Of a DNA stretch of 64,000 nucleotides, positions 1-7,862 are shown one piece after another. Every line of letters begins with the position of its first letter. Position 1 is the stretch's first letter. Source of the DNA: Herpetosiphon geysericola (GTDB taxonomy: Bacteria; Chloroflexota; Chloroflexia; Chloroflexales; Herpetosiphonaceae); NCBI RefSeq assembly GCF_001306135.1, contig NZ_LGKP01000008.1, forward strand, positions 1 to 64,000, in the 5' to 3' direction. The translations under genes were made by a program, and so were the position numbers. Below the pieces are notes generated by a model. That model did no database searches, was not told the DNA's origin, and saw only the letters and a list, made by a program, of their open reading frames with translations.

Positions 1-78
1 GCGGCCACGGCGGGTTTTGGTCGGTAAGAGCGGGGCAATTAATGCAAACTGGGCATCGGTCAATTCATGGCGAGCCAT
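1..78 (-). CDS. IS5-family transposase, N-terminal fragment (cut by window edge)
   Basis: The 26 visible codons read MARHELTDAQFALIAPLLP followed by TKTRRGR. This is the typical start of IS5-family transposases (the short helical DUF4096-like N-terminus ending in a GRP/GR motif before the DDE domain). The ATG at 78 has a strong ribosome site (CAGGAGGT) a few bases upstream. The catalytic domain lies outside the window, so intactness cannot be judged. The reading frame is open to base 1. Confidence 0.75.
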   Translation of the reverse strand, partial: MARHELTDAQFALIAPLLPTKTRRGR

Positions 79-130
79 AGACACCTCCTGCCGAAGAGTC
101 TACCATGGAATTATCAGACAGAACCTACTC
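1..130 (-). mobile_element. End of an IS5-like insertion sequence
   Basis: The transposase start at 78 is followed outwards by about 50 bp of leader. On the minus strand this stretch begins with GAGTAGGTTCTGTCTGATAA (111-130), whose CTGTCTGATAA core resembles terminal repeats of IS5/IS427-type elements as I recall them. The matching other end lies outside the window, so neither the exact border nor a target duplication can be confirmed. Confidence 0.35.
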
Positions 131-282
131 AGGATCATGAGTGTTGATCCCAATCACAAGCGTGGTATTCCAGATTCCTCGAAACAAGCTCATCGCACAT
201 GGTATGTGCTCTTGCTTGGAGAATCCAAAGCAAGTGAATGTTCAACCGCCACAATACCGAAATAATGCACTGATCTGAACGC

Positions 283-352
283 CCTAAAACTCCAAACGGC
301 CCAGTTGGGCCGCTTGAAGAAGAGAAGAGTGTGTGTGAGGAGGAAGGATTTG
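283..352 (+). repeat. Hairpin plus purine-rich tail repeat, left copy
   Basis: The stretch starts CCTAAAAC, has a hairpin with arms CGGCCCA/TGGGCCG (297-312), then a purine-rich run with GAGTGTGTGTGAGGAGGAAG and ATTTG. The same arrangement lies on the opposite strand at 63508-63578, where it directly follows the stop codon of a STAS gene. Identity over the purine-rich half is nearly complete. The rest of the gap 131-434 holds no convincing gene; the ATGCACT...GATC...CCTAAAAC order just upstream resembles the last codons of that STAS gene, so this may be the leftover 3' end of a paralogue. Confidence 0.7.
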
Positions 353-434
353 TGCATAGTATCGCCTTCCTAGCTTACCGAGAACCTAACGATTGCTCAC
401 ACCCATAGTCCTATATTCCTGCTTGCCATGGGGG

Positions 435-992
435 TTAGATTTTGCTAACAATATCCCCTTGGCGAATTGTGCCTGGTTGTACAACTCGGGCGTTGATGCC
501 GCGCAAGTGTAATTCCTTGCCGACCGCCGAATTAACAAACTTAATCGCATCTTGGCCATAACGTTGGGCGAATTTTTTGCAACCATTATGCGGTTGATCG
601 GTTACCTCGATAATTGCATCGCCAATTGCCAAGCGCGTGCCTGCTGGCAAATTCTCGTCGCTCAAATCAAGGTCGATAAATAATTGATCGCCAGCCAATT
701 GCCAACGCTCTTGATCTGGCGAGAGCAGGCCAATCGAGCGCACATTGATAATATTCAGCTGCATATCGGGGTGCGAGCTACCATCTTCGGTGCGCGAACT
801 ACCGCGAGTTTTCCAATTGTCGCCAACTAAGCCTTCGACCAAATCGAGCTGGCCTTGATCGAGCACTTCGCGTTGCTCAGTGGCAGGTCGACGAACGATT
901 AATTGCAAAACCCCTTGATTCTTGGGCGCTTGGCGAATATGGTCTAAGCCAGCTTCAAGCGTCTCCATTGGAACGTATTCAAGATCGATCAT
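435..992 (-). CDS. MOSC domain protein
   Basis: A 185-residue protein matching the MOSC (molybdenum cofactor sulfurase C-terminal) domain, whose members carry sulfur or bind molybdenum cofactor. Visible hallmarks are the early EGLVGD segment (~51), the DLSxENLPAGTRLAIGDA stretch (~110-128), and the HNGCKKFAQRYG region with the conserved cysteine (~136). The C-terminus reads RGINARVVQPGTIRQGD, usual for the family. The ATG at 992 has GAGG eight bases upstream. It stands alone and is probably cytosolic. The substrate is not predictable; related proteins take part in N-hydroxylated base or thiol detoxification. Confidence 0.85.
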   Translation of the reverse strand: MIDLEYVPMETLEAGLDHIRQAPKNQGVLQLIVRRPATEQREVLDQGQLDLVEGLVGDNWKTRGSSRTEDGSSHPDMQLNIINVRSIGLLSPDQERWQLAGDQLFIDLDLSDENLPAGTRLAIGDAIIEVTDQPHNGCKKFAQRYGQDAIKFVNSAVGKELHLRGINARVVQPGTIRQGDIVSKI

Positions 993-1012
993 AGTGCCTA
1001 CCTCAGCCTAAA

Positions 1013-1042
1013 CAAAAAAACGAGCCTCCTGTTGGAGACTCG
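1013..1042 (-). terminator. Rho-independent terminator of the small membrane protein gene
   Basis: On the minus strand a stem CGAGTCTCC/GGAGGCTCG with a short loop is followed directly by a run of seven T. It lies downstream of the gene at 1090-1401 and upstream of the MOSC start, so it separates these two units. Confidence 0.8.
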
Positions 1043-1089
1043 CTGCGCCAACTGTGGCGCTTTATTATGCCATAGCCATGGCTGTGATG

Positions 1090-1401
1090 CTAGCGGAATT
1101 TGAGCAAATTGCCCAATTTGATCCCATGGGCTTGCAAGCGTTTGCTAACGTTGCCCAAAACCCAGGCAATTGGGGCGATTGCGGCCAAGGCTAAGCCAAG
1201 CCACAAGCTAATCGACCAAGTTTCAAGCAGCGCCGCCCGCCAAACGAGCAACGCGCCCAGCGCTGAAAGCCCAGTCCAAATGCCAAGCAGCCAGAGCATA
1301 CTTGCTCGGCCTTGAATCGCACCACGCAAGGTTGCCACTGCAACCCAGCCGAATCCCAGTAGACCCAAAAAGCCGAGCCACGCCAATAACGTCCAAATCA
1401 T
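1090..1401 (-). CDS. Small integral membrane protein, unknown function
   Basis: A 103-residue hydrophobic protein with three or four predicted membrane helices (approximately residues 2-22, 33-52, 62-85) and a basic C-terminus (KRLQAHGIKLGNLLKFR). I chose the ATG at 1401 because GGAGG lies five bases upstream; an in-frame upstream ATG at 1428 has no such site. I do not recognise a family. A terminator follows it, so it is probably monocistronic. Confidence 0.6.
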   Translation of the reverse strand: MIWTLLAWLGFLGLLGFGWVAVATLRGAIQGRASMLWLLGIWTGLSALGALLVWRAALLETWSISLWLGLALAAIAPIAWVLGNVSKRLQAHGIKLGNLLKFR

Positions 1402-1467
1402 ACATCCTCCAATGCCAAGCAAATGCAATCCGAGGATACTACGCTGTTAGCGCCCCAAGGTTCCAGC

Positions 1468-2157
1468 TTAGTGATTGAGCGCCACAACCTTGCCCGTAAT
1501 CAGATATTCGATCTGTTCAGCCAAGTTGGTAACCCGATCGCCGAGCCGTTCGAGGTTATGCGCCAAGGTCAGCAGGTGAATTGCGGCAGCAGCCAGCTCA
1601 GGGCTGCTAGTTGAAATGTTAACTGTGGCTTCGAACATCTCACGATACAATTGATCAATCGCATCGTCGAGCGTTGTTACGCGGTCGGCAAAGCTGCGAT
1701 CGTTTTTGCGCAAGGCTTCGAGGCCAGCATGCAAAATTTCGCTGGTGCGCTGACTCAATTCATTAATTAAGCGTGGAATTGGTTGTGGCATTTCGGCAAC
1801 GCTAACAAAATTGGGCGTGGCAGCAATCCGTTCCTGCAATTTGCAAATCGTCGCTGCATAATCACCCATGCGTTCTAGCTCTGGCAGAAGGCTAAGAACC
1901 ACACTCACCAAGCGCAAATCACGGGCTAGTGGCTGTTGGGTTGCGATGATCAACAGGGCTTGATCATGCAACCGCTGCACCTCGTGATTGATTGTTTGGT
2001 CGTTTTGCACAACCTTGCGCACCGTCGCTTGATCGTAAAGTTTGATCGATTGCAGCGCTTCCGATAAAGCTGCTTCGACCATGGTGCCAACCCGAAAAAC
2101 CCCATCGTGCAACTCGGTGAGTTGTTCATCAAAAACTTGACGGTGAGACACGCCCAT
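1468..2157 (-). CDS. phoU: PhoU family phosphate signalling protein (second of a pair)
   Basis: A 229-residue two-repeat PhoU protein. Each repeat shows the acidic PhoU metal-site pattern: ELERMGDYAATI (~91) in the first half and NLERLGDRVTNLAEQ (~197) in the second. PhoU dampens high-affinity phosphate uptake by linking the PstSCAB transporter with the PhoR kinase. GGAGG lies six bases before the ATG. It follows another phoU by a 40-bp gap, so the two are probably co-transcribed, yet no pst or pho regulator genes are in the window. Confidence 0.92.
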   Translation of the reverse strand: MGVSHRQVFDEQLTELHDGVFRVGTMVEAALSEALQSIKLYDQATVRKVVQNDQTINHEVQRLHDQALLIIATQQPLARDLRLVSVVLSLLPELERMGDYAATICKLQERIAATPNFVSVAEMPQPIPRLINELSQRTSEILHAGLEALRKNDRSFADRVTTLDDAIDQLYREMFEATVNISTSSPELAAAAIHLLTLAHNLERLGDRVTNLAEQIEYLITGKVVALNH

Positions 2158-2197
2158 TGAAAACCTCCAACAGAGAATTTGCCAACCTGTTCCTCAA

Positions 2198-2866
2198 TTA
2201 AGCCCGTTGTTCATTCAGGTCGGCCATTTGCCCTGTTGCCATAAAGACAACCCGTTCACCAATATTGGTGGCACGGTCGGCGATGCGTTCGAGATTATGC
2301 ACAACGTACAATAAACGGGTTGCTTGTTCAACAGTGCTAGCATCAGCAATCATAACTTCGAGAATTTGGCGTTGAACGTTATCGGTTTGGTTATCGATTT
2401 CGTCATCAGCAGCGCTGAGCGTTTTGGCCAAATTAACGTCAATTCGCGTATAGCATTCCAAGGCGGTGCGCAGCATCGTTTGCGCTTTGCTGGTCATCGA
2501 TGGCACTTCAGCTTGCGGCTTGAGCGCTGGCGTTTGGCCTTGCCGAATCGCAATTTTGGCAATTCCTTCAGCATAATCGCCAACGCGTTCAAGCTCACTC
2601 GCAATCGTAATAATCGCACTCACTAAGCGTAAATCACGCGCGACTAATGGTTGTTGGGTTGCAAACAGCAAGAGGGCTTTTTCTTCCAAAGCATATTGGG
2701 CCTTGTCAATTAAATCATCGTTGCGAATAACATCCTGGGCCATGGCCTCGTCATGGTTGGTTAAGGCCTGAATCGATTGGCCAATAGCGGTTTCGACCAA
2801 CGCTCCCATGCGTAAGAGATCATCGTTCAATGACCGAAGTTGCTGCTCGTAATGTTCCCGTGACAT
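2198..2866 (-). CDS. phoU: PhoU family phosphate signalling protein (first of a pair)
   Basis: A 222-residue PhoU with the two helical repeats and metal motifs ELERVGDYAEGIAKI (~91) and NLERIADRATNIGERV (~193). It is about the usual bacterial PhoU length. The ATG at 2866 has GGAGG five bases upstream. It starts the transcription unit and the second phoU follows after 40 bp. The two are clearly paralogous but diverged, so they may form a heterodimer or act on different partners; that is inference. Confidence 0.92.
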   Translation of the reverse strand: MSREHYEQQLRSLNDDLLRMGALVETAIGQSIQALTNHDEAMAQDVIRNDDLIDKAQYALEEKALLLFATQQPLVARDLRLVSAIITIASELERVGDYAEGIAKIAIRQGQTPALKPQAEVPSMTSKAQTMLRTALECYTRIDVNLAKTLSAADDEIDNQTDNVQRQILEVMIADASTVEQATRLLYVVHNLERIADRATNIGERVVFMATGQMADLNEQRA

Positions 2867-3009
2867 ACCATCCTCCGATGCGCTAGGAAGGCTACGCCTG
2901 CTGGATAAAGTAGCTGAAATGTCGAATAAGCTTCCCGTGAATAGCCTGCGATTATACCACGCTTTTGGCTTTTTTTTCGATTGAATTAGATCGCTGATCC
3001 AGGCAGCGA

Positions 3010-3801
3010 TTAATCACTCTTGGGCAAGTTGTAGGCCAGCCGAAAGCCCAATAAATGGGTCGAGCGCTCAGGGGGCAAGCGAAAACGGCAGGTATTGCGG
3101 GCAAAATGGCCAGGATTGCCCCAGCAGCCACCGCGCATAATCCGCCGCCGATCAGCTTCTGGAGCAGGTTGTAGCGCTTCGCGTCCATCATCAGCAACAT
3201 AGGGATACGATTTTTGCAGTGAGTTTGTCCATTCCCAAATATTGCCTGCTAAATCGTAAACCCCAAATGGACTTGCTGCCTGTGGATAACTGCCAACCGG
3301 AGCTAAGCCACCGCGCATGCTTTCTTTAATATTCATCAGCGTTGGGTCAAAATCATCGCCCCACGGGTAGATTCGCGTATCGTCGCCACGCGCTGCTCGC
3401 TCCCACTCTGCTTCGCTTGGTAAGCGCAAGGCTAGCCCAACTTCGCCACCTAGCCAGCCACAAAAGGCCACTGCTTCATCCCATGTTACATCGACCACCG
3501 GATAGGCGGCAAGCTCTGCTGGCGGTTGCGAGCCATGCCAAACAATCGGCGCTCGCTGGCCTGAATGCTTAATCCACTGAGCATACAGTTCGTTGGTAAC
3601 TGGCACTTGGGCCAGCGCAAAGGCGTCAATTTCAACCGGATGTTGCGGTGCTTCTTCAGCATACGATTCGCGCGTGCCGCCGAAACGCCGCGCTAAATCG
3701 CTGAGTTGCTCGTTGGGCGTGCCCATTTGTAAAATCCCGCGTGGAATTGAGCAAAAATAGGGCAAAAGATCACGAATTTGCTTCAATTGGGCTTCCTTCA
3801 T
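3010..3801 (-). CDS. FGE-sulfatase fold protein, probably not a true formylglycine generator
   Basis: A 263-residue formylglycine-generating-enzyme (SUMF1/EgtB-type C-lectin) domain. Typical segments are QVPVTNELYAQWI, VDVTWDEAVAFCGWLG, RLPSEAEWERAARG, IYPWGDDFDP, GVYDLAGNIWEWT and MRGGCWGN. True FGE enzymes have RGGSxxCxxxxC near the end; here those two cysteine positions hold Asn and Ala (RGGCWGNPGHFARNTCRFR), so copper-dependent sulfatase activation is unlikely. The start is uncertain: ATG at 3801 or TTG at 3816, neither with a clear ribosome site. It is divergent from the comEA-like gene, 66 bp away. Confidence 0.85.
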   Translation of the reverse strand: MKEAQLKQIRDLLPYFCSIPRGILQMGTPNEQLSDLARRFGGTRESYAEEAPQHPVEIDAFALAQVPVTNELYAQWIKHSGQRAPIVWHGSQPPAELAAYPVVDVTWDEAVAFCGWLGGEVGLALRLPSEAEWERAARGDDTRIYPWGDDFDPTLMNIKESMRGGLAPVGSYPQAASPFGVYDLAGNIWEWTNSLQKSYPYVADDGREALQPAPEADRRRIMRGGCWGNPGHFARNTCRFRLPPERSTHLLGFRLAYNLPKSD

Positions 3802-3867
3802 GCCAAAAAATGCCAATCTGTGGCTCTAAAGATACCAGACTTTTGATTGTGCTAAGGAGGTGCGCCG

Positions 3868-4557
3868 ATGTTGCAGCAGATTCGTTGGCAATGGCTACTG
3901 GGAATTATTGTGGCTGGTTTTTTGGGCTGGAATCTTTGGCAATCAACCGCCAGCGCTGGCTCGGAGGGCGAGGAGGCCTTGAGTTTGTGGCCAACCAGCG
4001 CCCCCACTGAAGCACCAACGCTTGAGCCAATAACGCCGACCTTGGCATTAACCCCGACCATGGCCGTCGCCGAGGCAACGCCAACGATTGGCTTGTTGGG
4101 CGCATATATTAGTGGCGCGGTGGCTAAGCCTGGGGTTTATGAGTTGCCTCTTGGCGCACGGCTTGATGATTTGGTGCAGGCGGCTGGCGGCTTGCAGCCT
4201 GATGCCGATTCACAGGCGCTTAATTTGGCGGCCTATTTGCAGGATGCTCAGCATGTGCATGTGCCAATCGTTGGCGAAACGCCTGCGCCGACCAGCGAGC
4301 CAACGGTTGCCCCGCAAGCGGTAGCGCCCGCGCAAGCGCCAACCAGCGTTGCGCGGCAACCAATATTAATCAATATCAACACGGCCAGCGCTGCTGAATT
4401 AGAAAGCTTGCCTAAAATAGGCCAAGCAATAGCCCAACGTATCGTGGCCTATCGCGAGGAGCATGGCCCGTTTGCCACGATCGAGGCGCTTCAAGAGGTC
4501 AAAGGGATTGGCGCGAGCACGTTTGCGGAAATCGAAAGCCTGATTACGGTCGAATAA
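3868..4557 (+). CDS. comEA: ComEA-like competence/DNA-uptake protein
   Basis: A 229-residue protein with one N-terminal membrane anchor (residues ~8-28), a Thr/Pro/Ala-rich linker, an SLBB-type domain (YISGAVAKPGVYELP, ~75-130), a second Pro/Ala linker and a C-terminal helix-hairpin-helix domain (ININTASAAELESLPKIG...VKGIGASTFAEIESLI, ~167-229). This is the ComEA arrangement: an envelope DNA receptor that binds incoming double-stranded DNA for transformation. AAGGAGGTGCGCCG precedes the ATG. No comEC or pilus genes are adjacent here. Confidence 0.92.
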   Translation: MLQQIRWQWLLGIIVAGFLGWNLWQSTASAGSEGEEALSLWPTSAPTEAPTLEPITPTLALTPTMAVAEATPTIGLLGAYISGAVAKPGVYELPLGARLDDLVQAAGGLQPDADSQALNLAAYLQDAQHVHVPIVGETPAPTSEPTVAPQAVAPAQAPTSVARQPILININTASAAELESLPKIGQAIAQRIVAYREEHGPFATIEALQEVKGIGASTFAEIESLITVE

Positions 4558-4600
4558 GCCTTGCTTGCCCGTGCTATTCGTGATTACGATCATTGAAAGG

Positions 4601-5818
4601 CTAGGTTGTGCTTGCTGGTTCAAGCCTGACCGCCTGATACTGCGGGCGCAAGCGCAGAATGACCACGACTAAACTGATTGCAACCAAGGTTGGCAAGCGA
4701 ATGCCCAATTCGCCATCAAGAAATAACGAGTTGCCAATTAAACTGAGCCATGGCAAAAGCAAACAATATTTTGGCAGCCAGCTTGGCTGTTGGCGTTGTT
4801 GATAGAGTTGGAAAAGCAACAGCGCTGGCGTAATGTAGAGCATGGCATCGTGACCATACATATGCAACGAAAACAAGCCGCCAAAGGTTACGGCCAAGCT
4901 ATAATTCCACGCTTGTTGCTGTGGATGCTTGGCCGAGCGCCAGATTAGGCCTGCAAAGCCGAGCGCAGCTAAACCTAGTCCAATCTGCGAGGCGGTATTG
5001 ACCAATTGTTTGTTCTCGGCGCCAAACCACAAGGCCAAGGTTCCGCGCAGGGTAAAAGTTTGGCTGGGTTTGATGCCATTTTGATCGAAAAGATTGAGTG
5101 TGCTGCTGCCGCTTGCTAAATAATTTGGCCACATATCCCAGCCCCAAATGAGGCTGCTGATGCCAACAAAGCCAACGCAAATAAGCGCAAACCAGAATAA
5201 GCCGCGCCAATAGCGTTGAATAAGCATCCATAAGCCGATAAATAGCACAAATTGAAACTTAAAGGTTGCTATAAAGAGCCAAAACGCTGCCTTAAACCAT
5301 TGTTCACGTTGGGTCGAACGATAGACTTGATAGGTTGCCAAAAGCATTAAAATTGAAAATGTGCCAAGATAGAGCACGGTTGCAATGGTATGAAAACCAA
5401 AAATTGCGCTCATAATCAACCATTTATTGGCCGTTTCAGTCGCGCCCAGATCGTTCCAAACGAGGCGCATAAAATAGGCCAGCATGGCTAAATTAATCGC
5501 ATACCAGACAAAAAACGACACCGTAAAGGGAATCCATGTTAGGGGCAGCATGAATATTGCGGTATGTGGCGGATTGACATAAATCAAGAGATTGTTGACA
5601 TCGCCTGGCGTAAAACCACGATATGGTGCTTGATAGTCGGTTTGGGTATTCATATCGTAGAGCAAATGAGCCTGATCAGCCTTCACAATTTCGCCTGCAA
5701 TATAAAAACTTGGATAATCGGAGGTTGCAGGGTCAAAACCTAACAAAAAGCCACTTAATAATAAAAAGAAGCCGATAATAAAATTGGTTAAGGTAAGCAT
5801 TGAACGATAATCACGCAT
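4601..5818 (-). CDS. GT87/DUF2029-type multi-pass membrane protein
   Basis: A 405-residue polytopic membrane protein with about ten hydrophobic segments. After the first helix it has the DUF2029/GT87 signature (SDYPSFYIAGEIVKADQAHLLYD) and a loop VNPPHTAIFMLPLT; members are usually polyprenyl-phosphate-mannose-dependent mannosyltransferases acting on the outer membrane face. I chose the ATG at 5818, with GGAG eight bases upstream; it overlaps the stop region of the upstream phosphodiesterase gene by 8 bp (ATGCGTGA). It is the last gene of the operon and converges with comEA. Confidence 0.75.
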   Translation of the reverse strand: MRDYRSMLTLTNFIIGFFLLLSGFLLGFDPATSDYPSFYIAGEIVKADQAHLLYDMNTQTDYQAPYRGFTPGDVNNLLIYVNPPHTAIFMLPLTWIPFTVSFFVWYAINLAMLAYFMRLVWNDLGATETANKWLIMSAIFGFHTIATVLYLGTFSILMLLATYQVYRSTQREQWFKAAFWLFIATFKFQFVLFIGLWMLIQRYWRGLFWFALICVGFVGISSLIWGWDMWPNYLASGSSTLNLFDQNGIKPSQTFTLRGTLALWFGAENKQLVNTASQIGLGLAALGFAGLIWRSAKHPQQQAWNYSLAVTFGGLFSLHMYGHDAMLYITPALLLFQLYQQRQQPSWLPKYCLLLPWLSLIGNSLFLDGELGIRLPTLVAISLVVVILRLRPQYQAVRLEPASTT

Positions 5819-6392
5819 GATCGATGCTCCATGTCTCAATCGCTTGATAGCTGCTGGCTTGGGGTTGGGTGTTGCTTCGGATCAGTTGACAGGTGGAATA
5901 TACCGCCGGATTGGCTGGCCATTGGCTTGCTTGGAGTTGGCTCGCAAGCGCTTCACGCTGCTGCTTGGTTAATTGCGCGCTGACGTAGCCCAAGGTGATA
6001 TGGGGATGCCATGGCCGAGTTTCGGCGACAATCCCAATGTGGCTGCTGCACGCAACAATTGCTTGTTGCAGCTGAAGCAATTGTGCGGGCCATTGCTCAA
6101 AGCCGGCCCAAACGACGCTTGGCTGGCTAGCATTTGGGAAATAGCCCCATGTATTGCAACTGAGGATGGGGGCTGTTTGGGTTGCGAGGATTGTGCTTAG
6201 GCTTTGTTGCAAGCTTGGCAGGCAATCGACCGCAACATTGCCCAAAAATTGTAAGGTTAGATGCAGATTTTCGGGCTTGCTCCAGCGAATCGGCAGCTTC
6301 AAACGGCGTAAATCTGCTTGGATCGCCAATAATTGAGCATGGCAACCGGCGGGCAGATCGAGGGCAATAAAACACCGCCATTGCTCGTTCAT
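5811..6392 (-). CDS. thpR: RNA 2',3'-cyclic phosphodiesterase (2H/LigT family)
   Basis: A 193-residue 2H phosphoesterase. Both catalytic HxTx motifs are present: HLTLQFLG (~43) and HITLGYV (~130), with the usual opening RCFIALDLP. These enzymes hydrolyse the 2',3'-cyclic phosphate of RNA ends and show 2'-5' ligase activity in vitro. The ATG at 6392 has AAGGA six bases upstream. It starts 16 bp after the NuoN-like gene and overlaps the next gene, so it is co-transcribed with the membrane complex; no functional link is known to me. Confidence 0.9.
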   Translation of the reverse strand: MNEQWRCFIALDLPAGCHAQLLAIQADLRRLKLPIRWSKPENLHLTLQFLGNVAVDCLPSLQQSLSTILATQTAPILSCNTWGYFPNASQPSVVWAGFEQWPAQLLQLQQAIVACSSHIGIVAETRPWHPHITLGYVSAQLTKQQREALASQLQASQWPANPAVYSTCQLIRSNTQPQASSYQAIETWSIDHA

Positions 6393-6407
6393 GCTCAGTC
6401 CTTGCAA

Positions 6408-7862
6408 TTAAAGGAATTGCACAAAGGTCAGGCCGCGCACTGCTTCAATAATTGGGTCGAGCACCAGTGGCGGATACAAGCCAATCACCAAACAAATGCC
6501 AAGCAAGGCCACGGCGACAGTGGTTGCGCCTAATGGCTCGCTGCGCTGGGGCGGCGGTGGCGGTAAGCCCAAGCCACGAAAATCGGTTAAGTCCTCTTCG
6601 GGCATGGCTGCTGGGGCACGACCTAAGAAGTGGTCGCGTAAGACTAAGGCGAAGGCATAGGCGCCTAACATTGTGGCAATCAGCAACGCTACAAGATAGC
6701 CGCGGCCCTCTTCAGCAGCCCCTTGGTAGAGCAGCGTTCTGCTGGCAAAGCCATTGAATGGCGGAATGCCGAGCAAGGCCAACACCCCACAGATGAAAAC
6801 GCCACTGGCCCAAGGCCGTCGCCGCAACCAGCCATCGCCAGCAGCTGCTCGCGTTGGTTCGGGCCGCTCTAGCAAGGCCACTGCTGTCCATAACACCACG
6901 CTCAAGACCAATTGATTAAATGCTTGGAAGAGCGCTCCTGTCAAGCCAGTCGTCGAGGAAACCACGCCGAACAGCATCATGCCGCTATCGGAAATTAACA
7001 ACATTGCCAAGAAGCGGCGTAATGATGGCCGTTCGTGGATTGCCAGCAAACTACCGCCAATGGCCGAACCAAGCGCCACAAAGCGCACTAAGCGCAACCG
7101 TCCAGGATCAAGTGTCAACAAACCTGGCGCAAGCAAAAACTGGAAGGCCGAAACCAAAAACAGCAGGGCCGCCAAATTGATCATGCCAATCAGAATGCCG
7201 ACCAACGGTGGCGAATCTTCAAGCAAATCGGGTAGCCAACTGTGAAATGGAATAATCGCCAAGCGCAAGCTGATGCCCACAACCAACAGCGCCAACAATG
7301 GCCGTGCCAATGAGGTTGTGCTTAATCGATCAGGGGTATTTTCGAGATCGGCCAGCACAAAACACAACGCCAACAAAACCCCAGCCAACAGCATCATCAC
7401 CAAGTAGCGCAAACCACTGCCAATTGCCCGACCGCGCAGCAAGGTTGTTGTGCCAATCGGCAAATCGACTTGAGCCAGAATAATTGCCAGGCCGGTGGCT
7501 AACAGCAAGAGCGTAATTAAAAATGGCGATTGAACATCAATCGTTAATGCAGCATTGATCAAACTAAAAATGATCAAGCCAATCACCACGAAATTTTCGC
7601 CGTGCGCTACCCGCGTCGCCACAATAAAGGTTATACAAAAACTGCCAGCGACGGCAAGCAAAAATAAGCGATTGATCGCCCGCACCGTCATACTTACGCC
7701 AACGATGCTAATTGGCTGATCAACTGGTACTTGCCAAATGACCCAGCCAAGCAGAATAGTCGTGCCAATCGCTAAAATTTGCACCAAGCCTTGTTGTTGG
7801 CGCAGGGCAAAACAGACCGCCGCCATGACCAATGGCAAGCAAAACATCAGCAAGAAGGTCAT
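6408..7862 (-). CDS. NuoN/MrpD-like membrane subunit of a complex I-related assembly
   Basis: A 484-residue protein with about 13-14 membrane segments of the proton-conducting antiporter-like family (complex I NuoL/M/N, Mrp, HyfB/F). The family loop appears as AIIPFHSWLPDLLEDSPPL (~203). In canonical members a lysine lies a few residues before PFHxWLPDA; here the nearby basic residue is Arg (SLRLAIIPFH). The helix around RRFLAMLLISDSGMMLFG (~280) and GIPPFNGFASR (~366) are also typical. Its ATG overlaps the stop of the upstream HyfE-like gene (ATGA). It is the last subunit gene of the four-gene module. Confidence 0.82.
   Translation of the reverse strand: MTFLLMFCLPLVMAAVCFALRQQQGLVQILAIGTTILLGWVIWQVPVDQPISIVGVSMTVRAINRLFLLAVAGSFCITFIVATRVAHGENFVVIGLIIFSLINAALTIDVQSPFLITLLLLATGLAIILAQVDLPIGTTTLLRGRAIGSGLRYLVMMLLAGVLLALCFVLADLENTPDRLSTTSLARPLLALLVVGISLRLAIIPFHSWLPDLLEDSPPLVGILIGMINLAALLFLVSAFQFLLAPGLLTLDPGRLRLVRFVALGSAIGGSLLAIHERPSLRRFLAMLLISDSGMMLFGVVSSTTGLTGALFQAFNQLVLSVVLWTAVALLERPEPTRAAAGDGWLRRRPWASGVFICGVLALLGIPPFNGFASRTLLYQGAAEEGRGYLVALLIATMLGAYAFALVLRDHFLGRAPAAMPEEDLTDFRGLGLPPPPPQRSEPLGATTVAVALLGICLVIGLYPPLVLDPIIEAVRGLTFVQFL

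Noticed and set aside
17-265. Open frame of 82 codons on the plus strand next to the IS end
   Set aside because: It overlaps the transposase start in the opposite direction and has no coding character or ribosome site.
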